Assembly (NCBI GenBank): GCA_947462335.1
Contig: OX381715.1
Location: 39,098,650 to 39,162,649, forward strand
Direction of reading: 5' to 3'
DNA: 64,000 nt
DNA from: Harmothoe impar
Taxonomy: Eukaryota > Annelida > Polychaeta > Phyllodocida > Polynoidae
The position numbers were made by a program, and so were the translations under genes. How positions within the stretch are numbered: position 1 is the stretch's first letter; each line of letters opens with the position of its first letter. Below are positions 55,195-64,000 of the stretch, one piece after another. The notes beneath the pieces were generated by a model. It did not search any database, was not told the origin of the DNA, and worked only from the letters and a program-made list of their open reading frames with translations.

Positions 55195-56290
55195 CCAAGA
55201 AAACTTGAAATTAAGAGGCTAAATGGTTCATTCTGGTGGGTTCTGAGAGCTGTACAGATTCATTTGCAGCCACCAGTCAGGTGTCGTTCTACTTTTTCTT
55301 TCAAAAAGGAAGAGTTTGATTCCCGACTCTCTTTTTTCTAATGCCTCCCTTCCCTAACGCAAGAATACCTGTTGTTTAAGAATCTGGCACAGGGGTGCCC
55401 TGGTTCAATAAGCTTTAAATACATTATACCCCACAACAAATATAGAACACTTACACCAAAGATTATTTAGAGAAGAATACATTAAAAGTACCCTAGTGCA
55501 TTTTGTGGCCTATTTGTCACTATTTTGCATTCCCTGTGCCCCACTGGTGGTCAAAACTAGAACTAACCCCCCAGGCGCATTTCACCCCATCTGCTCAAAT
55601 ATTTATATATATATTATATGCATCCCCCCCTCCAGGAAAAAATTCTCATCTACTCCCCTGAAATACTGTTAGCTAATTAACGGCCAGTTTTCCCATCTTT
55701 CTCGTCATTTCTCCCTCTCCTATTTCTCCATCTTTCTTCTCCATTCTCTTTATGGGGGTGGGGTGGGGATGGGGGTAAGGCCTGTTGCTCACCCCCCCCC
55801 CCCTGGATCTGCCAATAGGCTGATTTGGAGCCACACTTAGTCAGAGCACTGACCATCTTGCAATGCCTATCCCCTCCTGAGGTGCAGCAATGACTCATAA
55901 TAATACTGCTGCTGTCTCCTTATCAGTCCAATATTCACATTTATCTGACATTTCTTGTCATCTCATAAGCACATACAGTTTCCATGATAATGTTCCTGCT
56001 ATATTGTATCTCATTCTTGTAAAGGGCTTTATTTAAATCAAATAAACAACTAAGTGAAGCTGAAAAATATGGCTTCATCTGATTTGACAGCCATCTTCAT
56101 GAAGGGCAGCCATCTTGAATTCTTAATGCATTGATTTAGATTTGGATGTTTACCTACATACTAGTTACTATTTAAGCATCTTTTACAGCTACAGTCCTAA
56201 ATACCTCTATAAAAGTTCTTCAAATTAAATTTCCTTTTTATTTCAGTGATGTTGGTGATCACATTTTAAAATGGCTGATAAATGGTGAAA
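55195..56290. other. non-coding stretch
   Basis: No gene. C-run near 55792-55803. Confidence 0.4.
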
Positions 56291-56294
56291 GCAT

Positions 56295-56420
56295 GGACAT
56301 TTTTTTTGGAGCAAGGAAAAAAGTAAAAGTTCTTGGTTCAAAACATGTGTGAAAAAAATTGGCACTTTTATCCAGTAATAAAGTATAATGCCAATTCTTT
56401 CCCTTAATTCACTAGACTAA
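56295..56420 (-). repeat. inverted repeat pair member, partner 53515-53640
   Basis: See the partner entry. Confidence 0.65.
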
Positions 56421-56564
56421 ATGTGCCAGAATAAAAGAGATAACAATCAACATTATGTTCAACGCCTTCACAACCTCAATAAAAATTATCCAGGAGTCTA
56501 GGTCATTTTCTGCAGCGGCAATGGGAACTGGATTGACTGAAGCTGCTACTTGGGCTTAGGATCC

Positions 56565-58335
56565 CAGTGTAAGGAGTAGGAGCAGGAGTGTTAGGCTGGA
56601 GTAACTCCTAGGGGAACACATTGCAGGGGTAGCGGGGATGAGCTGATACCTATCTATATATTATGAAGGCAGCAGTCTTCTACTTTCCTCCTTCCGACCA
56701 TGCCTGATGTTATTCCTTGCTTCCAATACAATAAGGCCTCTGTTGCAGCATCGAAATATCATCTTGTAGATAACCAGATAGTCTGTATTATAATGTCTCA
56801 ATCATCATCTGCCAAGAAGCAAACATGCAGACAATTACTTTAGATTAGCTCTAACCTTATAAGTCATCTTGTTTTTCTGTTTAGGAACCAAAATCATATT
56901 AGGATTTGCTAACTGCCCTCGTGCTGCTAATTCATCTGTTATTCCCTATTCATAGATAGTAGTTTAATTGGAGATTGGAGTTATCCCTCTGTGGTAGAGT
57001 GGCTATGGTAAGTAGCATCCATAACAATTTCCATAGCAATAGCTAATTATTAGAATGCTGAGGCAGGTACATCAATTCTAAGGTACCAAGACAGCCTGTA
57101 AAAGAAGATAATGTGGATGGTGAGGGAAAGGAGCAGCTCAAGGGTGGATGCTGCGTTCAGCACCAGCACTGTCAGCTGCTTAAAGGGGTACTATATAGCC
57201 GAGCTGGCACCACTGTTTCGATCTAGCTCTGATAAAGGATCCGCCCATGTAGTTTAATATCATGCAAAGTAGCCAAGACCCTGGGTAGCCTAATAGCAGG
57301 TGAGAAGAGGGGGCGAGTATAAACAATATCAATGTTTCAGTTTATCTAATGTGTTGGTTGAAGCATGAACCTTTTTTCTTCAATCTTCTTTGTGACTATA
57401 TATGGGTAAAAATCGACACAACGACATACCAACACTGCTCTTTTAAAGATCAATGTTTGCGAAATAGATTAAAGTTCTTATAATTATTTTCACCTCCCAC
57501 CCCTTGTTGTGAATGACCACTCCTCCCCACATGTATGCAACAGGGGTTGTCGGATGTGAGTGCCGATCTACTTGTGTTACATAATTGCCTGTGGCAGAGG
57601 TATCCAATATAGGTGCTTCTCTATCTTTCACTATCTTTCACTATCTTCTCAAGCCTCATGTCGCATGTCCCTGGGCCTTCACTAGGCCTCATGTCGCACG
57701 TGTTCATAGTGTACCATAGTGGCACCCAGTAGTGCCTGCATTGTTCTGGTCGAGTGGGGTGACAATTAACAGGCATTCACGCCCCCCCCCCCCTCTTCAC
57801 ACCTATACACACAGGTTATAGTTATGTGTGACGACCTGCTTAGGGGGGGGGGGGGGCTACCACAGCTCATTGAACACTGGCCTCTGTACTTTGCATAGTG
57901 ATTTGTGGGTGGGTCTTACTACGTGTAGGCGGGCCATACTATGATAATTAGCAAGCTATAGGACCAAAAAGGCGGGCCAAAACACAGGGATACAGTGGCT
58001 GTAAGGGGACCCGACAAAGGTCAGTGGTACTATGGGTTATCATAGCCAGGTTATACATAATTTACTCCCCATCCTGATGCAAAGTGCATCTGAACTTGGT
58101 TTATGATGCATTAGAGGTGGCAGGGTGGATAATGAAAGGGAAATAGGGTAGAGCGTCCACTTGGATTACCTTTTAATATTTTATGTCAATGAATGCAACT
58201 CAAAGTATTACTGCAGTGTGTTCCTCACTATTTAGTGTGTCTGCCTCATTTAGGAACAAGCTGAGGGGGTGATGCCTAATGACTTAGTATGAAGCCTACG
58301 TGAGATATCTGCTTAATTCTGTCTGATGCACACAG
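56565..58335 (+). repeat. blocks beta and gamma, copy C
   Basis: beta 56565-56790; a lambda trace (agctaattattagaatgctgag at 57040-57061); gamma split into 57155-57200 and 57985-58335 by about 780 bp. The intervening piece holds the poly-C/poly-G pair (57781-57856) and a short duplicated phrase (cctcatgtcgca at 57654 and 57688). Confidence 0.75.
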
Positions 58336-58339
58336 AAGT

Positions 58340-59130
58340 TAGAAGAGAAGGAAGAGGGTCACTTGAACATATCAGACTATTGCTGATAACCCATATGATA
58401 TTACCACAGAGGTATGGCAACATTGACTATATAGAACAGAATTATTGTGTGTGTTTATGATATTGCTAGACATAGCGATTCCTACCCTACTTGGAATTCT
58501 TGTATATAATTAGCTGTGAAATTTACCTTCCATATCCCATTTCCATGCATAAACAAGCACGATATCCACCACTGATTTAAGGCAGTAGAATTACCTAGTC
58601 TGGTATTTTCCGAAATCATTGCAGGCCAAATTATGCAACTTCTTTTAAAAGCATCACGGTCTATATACAATGATCCAAACAAAATACAACCACATTACTG
58701 TAATGTGAAAAAGAATGTTTCGTCTTACAAATTACAATTCATTTTGATTAGTCATAAATTGTTAATAAAGACAGGTCAGTATTGTCCATAGGAGATCAAT
58801 TTATCTAATCTTTACCTGGAGAAATTAAATTGTGCTCGGGTTATGGAGTGCCCGTTCCCTATTCGATGGAGCTGGAGAGGGATATCAACGTCCATCCTTG
58901 TGTTGCTTGATTAATGTTGGATACATGGTCAATATCAGTTATCAACCCTGTCAGATTTATTACTAAAACAATGCCCTATATATGATAATTATGTTTAACC
59001 TCCTGCCTTTCCTCTGTTGCAATGTCACGTTGGTAATTTAGAACTAATTGGTTCATAGTTTGCCCCTACCTGTACTGATTGGAGCTTTAAATGTTCATTT
59101 AGTATACATATTGAACCAATACACCAACAT
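58340..59130. other. non-coding stretch
   Basis: Nothing recognised. Confidence 0.35.
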
Positions 59131-59134
59131 CAAG

Positions 59135-60870
59135 ATCCTTGTGCAACACACACATTAGTTATCTTTTTGCCTCTCAGATTTCTGTATTTTAAGCAGTGGC
59201 ATTGAGTGACTTCAAAGGCTTGTCTGGGAGCAGTGGACCGTTTGATGAAGCCCCTGGTGCATAGAGCCTGCTGAATACAAATATCTTGCTAAATGTAAAG
59301 GGTGTCTCAGCACTCCCATGGGATTACTGCAGCTTTAATGGATCCTGTTGACTTTGACAAACATGTTTGGATGCCTATTGTCATTGCCAACCAAAATGGT
59401 AAATTTCAATCATGGCTACCACTATGATGCATGAAGAAAGAAAACCTTGCATTGCAAAATGGTAAATATCTGTAATGGTTACCATTATTAGGGTTATGGT
59501 TGTTAAACTATGCTTTGGGGACCACATGTGATGACTTCATTATATTGCTTAACCCAGGAAGTGTGGATTATCCATCATCCTTAGCTGCAACGCTGTATCA
59601 GAAATGGTAAAAACTATATTTGCGTGTGGTAGATGGTGGATGATTAAAAAAAGGTTGCTATGGTGATGCTACTGATAAATAGGCCACAGTGCATGTCCAA
59701 TTAAGAGTTTATGGCTCATAATCCAATGCTCTATATTGCAGTGAAAGTAGAATTAGCCCTAAATTTGACTAACCATTGATCCATGGATCCACATTGAGTG
59801 ATTGAATGACCACTAATTGAATCAAGCTGTGAAAGAATAATATCCTGCGTGTGATGTATTGGTGATAGAGATGTGATTTCAAGACTCATGGCTCAATCCA
59901 CTTGTGCCTAATTAGGTAAAACATGAATCACCCGTGGTTGGTTACACACAGAGATTAGCACTAAGACATACAAATGACATTTTGTACACCAAACCTCACA
60001 AATTTGGAGCCAGTTCACATATTCACGGAAAGTTAAATAGACAAAATTGAATGCACGCACATTGAAACTACTTCTCCAATTCTTTTGTCCGGCATATCTT
60101 TGTAATTTAAGCAAAGACTATTGGTTGACCGTTATAGCTCCTGATGTGTATTGCCTAATGCATCTGAATCTTATAAATGGTGAATACAGAGGCCATTGTC
60201 TCAGCTCTCTCATCGGGAAAATGCAGCTTGAGTGCACTCTGTTGACTTTGCCCTACACATTTAGTAAATCCCGGGACTGGTTGCAAAAATGTTGACAGCA
60301 TGGCTCTGCATCCTGCAGATTCCTATTATTGAGTCTCTGAGACTGCATGAATTTCTGTTAACATCAGGTAATAAGGTTTGTCCACACTCATTATCATAAA
60401 TGTTTACACATTACAATTTGGCCCCACACAACCATCATAATGTGTTTGCAAATACTGTCTGTTCCCACATAAAAGTCACAAAGTGTGCACATGAGGAGCA
60501 TACCATTATAGTTTTGCACCAATCCTCAGATAGATATTTGAACTTCTCTTATTTTGATGTGGGTATTGAGAATAGAGCTATTCAAATCTTAATTCTCCTC
60601 CCAATTGGTAAAATTCTGGCTTTCCCCAAAAGAAGTCTGAGGTAAATGCCTTGCCAACATTAGACATCAAGGCATATTGGTATTGCTACATGACTCATCA
60701 ACCAAGACTCTGGAAGCAGCTGGATACCAGGTTCTCAATGTCTGCTGTCTGAGTAAATATTGCACAGACAATGCTGACAGTTTAGATGCAGTGATAGCAG
60801 CCAGGCAGATCCCCTGCCATGTACAAGATTAGCTATTGATCTGTTACAGACGGCTGTAGAGACTTGTACT
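59135..60870 (+). repeat. blocks alpha1, kappa, alpha2, delta, copy C
   Basis: alpha1 59135-59350, kappa 59745-59935, alpha2 60050-60310, delta 60705-60870. The order matches copy A and continues into delta, as in the 20.9-22.4 kb segment but without its MITE. Confidence 0.8.
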
Positions 60871-60874
60871 ATAT

Positions 60875-62005
60875 AGACTATAGAGTACAGAGGATACCTG
60901 GGTTGGGGCTGCCATAACACCTCCACTCCCTACGCCAACCATTACATAATACCAGGTTAGGAGTCTGTGCTCACGTGGACGTGCAAGAGGTCACTCTCGG
61001 CTGCTAAAGGCTACCACAAATGTCCTTATACAAATGCATTTTTATTATTCAGTTCAATCAGTTTTCAACTCTGATTAAATATTACGATTCCTTTACTAAG
61101 GGGATAATAATACACATATAGAATAACCAGGGAGTGTGACAGGTTGGGTAACTCAGTGGTTTCATTGTAAGCAAAAAAGGGGAGCTGTCACACCTCTGAG
61201 TCTTCACACCTCCTTACATAAACACTTTGATACATGTATACATCTTGATTTATTTTCATACAGCCATACTGTATAATAAATTAAGAATGACCTCTAGAGG
61301 GTGTGTAGGAAAAGTGTGGAAGTCAGCCAAATTATTATATAACAAAGAGCTTGTTACACATTTAGCCCCCAACAGCCGCAGCTCATCACATGTTGACTCA
61401 GGGTAATCTTTCAGCCCTATAGTAAAAGGTGGACAAATATGGTGCACATAGGACAGATATATAAACACATAACTTAGGACAGATATATCAACACATAAAG
61501 CTTCAGTGGATTACAGCTATAGTAATATAATTATTCATCGTTTGTATAAAATCTAATGGATTATCTGCCCCTGTCTCATTTGTACCTGACTTTCATTCAT
61601 TCGAATTATGTGACACAAAACCTCCAGTAATGTCTGTGCAAATGCTTCAGTATCACCACTTCTATATTCTGAGCCCTAAAATATGAAACTACATTCACAG
61701 GAGTGGTTGATGTCAAAGTGCCTGTCTACATTCATGTATTCCCATTTTTTGTGGTGCACCTAGAAAACATGTTATAGCTCTGATATACATGGAGACCTTA
61801 TATATATATACGCCCGTCAACCCTTTAAGAACGGTATACTCCATCATATAGCCTATATATATAAAGCACTTTGCTTCCCTCCGAAAAAATGTACAAATAC
61901 ATAATGGATGCATATGTATAAAAATAATATGATACATACAAATAATATAGATTCACTTGTGCAACACACTCATACCCAAAATGAATGTATCAATGACTAG
62001 CAGAG
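60875..62005. other. non-coding stretch
   Basis: Nothing recognised. Confidence 0.4.
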
Positions 62006-62009
62006 GACA

Positions 62010-62148
62010 TTAGGGAGTGGCCATTTTTTAACAAGGAGGGGGGTCGGTGCTAAAAAGGGGTGCAATTTTGTTGGTCCAAATTATTTTAGTCCCCCCCCCC
62101 AATCCACCAACCTCCCCCGCCTGTTGTTAAAAAATGACCACTCCCTTA
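62010..62148. mobile_element. 139-bp palindromic MITE with GGGAGTGG termini
   Basis: gggagtggccattttttaac at about 62013-62032 pairs with gttaaaaaatgaccactccc at its right end. Possible TTA target duplication (atta|ggg ... ccc|tta). G-run and C-run inside. Related ends lie at 53220-53276 and 57490-57525. Confidence 0.75.
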
Positions 62149-62189
62149 CACAACATCAAAGCCAAGGCTGCAAGCAATCGACCGATCGA

Positions 62190-62310
62190 TAGAGCTCTTG
62201 ATGTGAAATGTCTGATAAATGTAGACCAAGCTGGTGAATGTAAAGGACATTGTCTCAGCTCTCTCATGAGGCTAATGGGGCTTTAATGGGCACTGATGAC
62301 TTTCTCCTAA
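62190..62310 (+). repeat. block alpha, fragment
   Basis: gctctctcatgaggctaatg.ggctttaatggg.ac matches the 3' part of the alpha blocks. Confidence 0.65.
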
Positions 62311-62319
62311 GACAGAGCA

Positions 62320-63455
62320 TCTTCTAAGGGAGGGTCCAGAGATTAGGTTTACGTGACCAGGCGCTTGGTTTCAGTGTTGTGGTGCAAGGTTGCTGGTTCA
62401 GAGACGCTGTTGGGGCGCTTAAACAAGGCGTAGGGTATTATCTATAAGAACATACCAAACCTGATTAACCCAGATTTGCATAAGGAGGGAAATAGTGCTC
62501 TCTTTATAACGTTTTTTTTTCCTGTGTTAAATTGATGTTCTTTTAGAATTTTTAGCAAAATTTGGAAATTTGCGCTCATGGCCTCTGATTTATGGACCGT
62601 CCTTTGAATGTGGCATTCTCACGACGAGAATTTTCAGATTACATTTACAAATATATGACACCAGACCACTAAATTTGATGTGGGGATATGGACTTTTTGT
62701 TAAACCATCTGAGAAAATGGGCCCAGTGACATGGGCATTATCTTAAAATAATCAGGCGATCTACCCATCAATTAAAAAGTGAAAATTGTGATTATTAGGG
62801 TCACTTTGGATCAACAAAAATCGCTATTTTGGTATATTTGGTTGCCATAGAAACGGTTTTTTCCACAGAAATGCATAACAGATCATGAAATCTTGTGTTT
62901 CCATCATTTTCAGCTTGAAAAAAAATGCAAAGTCATTTTTGACCAAAATTAGTGATATTATTTGATATTTTTGATGATTTTGACCTTAAATATTGCTTTA
63001 GTGATATAGTAAAACCTTCATTAAATATATTTTGAGTTGCCATTGCTATATCTTCAAGGGAAAAGAATATAGATACAGACACCTTGATCTTCCCAAGGAC
63101 AAAGTTCCACAAATCAAGCTCAAAAAAGTAATTTTGAATTTTTATGACTTTTTCACTGTAATTTGGTGCCTTAGAAATCCATCTAATTATGTCAACAACG
63201 TTCTACATGTAGGACAATCGCCCTAAATGGTTAATTAATTGTGAAGGTATGTTTTCAATTATGCATGAGTTGATATATTGCCTAGCAACCACATTTGACA
63301 AAAAATCCATGCCTAGCAACAAGCATGCGGAATATGCCTAAGACAGCTTTAGATACAGCTAAACCGAGTATGCAGACCCAAGGATACCCATGATATTTAT
63401 TACATTTGTTTTGAATCAATATTATGTTGCCTATCCATGACATTAAAAAACATTT
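62320..63455. other. non-coding stretch
   Basis: No gene. A box-B-like ctggttcagagac near 62392 and an X-box-like gttgccatagaaac at 62841-62854. Confidence 0.4.
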
Positions 63456-63459
63456 TACG

Positions 63460-64000
63460 TTAAAATTATTTACGGTAGTTTTTGCCTCACAGAAAGTTGC
63501 ATTTCAAGTAGAGTTCATTGGCGGACTTCAAAATCTTGTCTGGGTTGACTGTTTGAATGAGTCCCTCATGCATAGCGCCTGCTGAATGTGAATCCTGCAG
63601 TGAATGCAGTGGGTGTTGTTTCAGCTCTCTAGCATGGGATATGTGTTTGAACGCAATATTTTCATTATGCTAAAGGTTCTCTGGGGCTGTACGGAGATGT
63701 CTTCCTCCCTGGAAGTAATTGCATATTGTATTTTCAAATTAGTTCCCTGATATGGGGGTACTATATTATATATCCATTGGAGGCCATGTATTATAAATAT
63801 CCCATGCACTACAAAGAATGTACAGTAGCTATTCTATGAAGCACATACAGTGCCAGCAGTTCTCTAATAGTATTCTGACACAGGTCCCTGCAATACCACT
63901 ATATGAGACGAGACATGGGTATACAATCAGCCTGGCAGTGACAGCCCCAATATGCACTCATAGTGGGAGCTACTCAAACCACTCACTGGTACTAGCACTG
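63460..64000 (+). repeat. blocks alpha and lambda, running off the window
   Basis: alpha 63460-63640 (gacttcaaa.tcttgtctgg, gactgtttgaatgagtccc, cctgctgaatgtgaatc) and lambda 63830-64000 (gcctggcagtgacagccccaatatgcactcatagtgg cut here at 20 bases in the source words). The order alpha then lambda differs from copy B, so a rearrangement or deletion separates them. Confidence 0.7.

Noticed and set aside
20865..60310. Alpha blocks as tandem exons (preceded by tttttgcctctcag-like acceptor sequence)
   Set aside because: Frames are not kept across the copies and stops appear at different places; the acceptor-like tract is just part of the repeat.
1..64000. Host protein-coding exons
   Set aside because: I looked for conserved domain motifs in all listed frames and saw only transposon-type proteins; short exons of an overlapping gene cannot be excluded without transcripts.

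Overview
The window is eukaryotic, AT-rich, intron/intergenic-type DNA, almost certainly from a marine invertebrate animal. The evidence is indirect. A full-length Ngaro-type tyrosine-recombinase retrotransposon, decayed non-LTR (Jockey/CR1-like) reverse transcriptases, a tRNA-derived SINE, many short inverted-repeat elements, and a fragment of a multicopy protein family (HEEADTRI / HALTGCDTT motifs) that I know from cnidarian, hemichordate, echinoderm and cephalochordate genomes all point that way. I cannot name the species. I found no convincing host protein-coding gene, rRNA gene, intact tRNA, CRISPR array or bacterial operon; most short reading frames are chance frames in repeats.

Layout. 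1-3.8 kb: non-coding, with duplicated blocks shared with 18.9-19.7 kb, 27.3 kb and 37.3-38.9 kb. 3.8-7.9 kb: two inverted ~330-bp repeats flank a broken gene of the HEEADTRI family (4765-5534) and a LINE remnant (6525-7600), which itself holds a poly(A)-tailed insertion. 8.4-10.1 kb: a second, longer LINE fragment with the YADD catalytic motif. 10-28 kb: mostly non-coding, with two large foldback hairpins, a tandem pair of tRNA-derived SINE units at 15.9-16.6 kb and several MITEs. 28.7-33.5 kb: the best feature, a 4.8-kb Ngaro element on the minus strand (gag-like protein, reverse transcriptase, RNase H, tyrosine recombinase) with its diagnostic split direct repeats. It is inserted in a MITE-like repeat whose uninterrupted relative lies at 41.1-41.6 kb. 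34-64 kb: non-coding DNA made largely of diverged copies of the same blocks, plus further MITEs, a third foldback, a minisatellite and a nested transposon at 54.2-55.2 kb.

Large-scale structure. Eight blocks recur in the same orientation and compatible order: theta, beta, lambda, gamma, alpha1, kappa, alpha2, delta, then theta again. They appear at 20.9-22.6, 28.3-36.6, 48.1-51.0 and 56.6-60.9 kb, with out-of-order pieces at 62.2 and 63.5-64.0 kb. This looks like an old degenerate tandem array with a unit of about 4.5 kb, later broken up by transposons.

The only set of genes that work together is that of the Ngaro element: the gag-like protein packages RNA, RT and RNase H copy it, and the recombinase integrates the circular DNA through the A/B repeats. 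This copy carries two frameshifts in the RT-RNase H part, so it is probably not autonomous as read, although its repeats are nearly identical and the insertion looks young.
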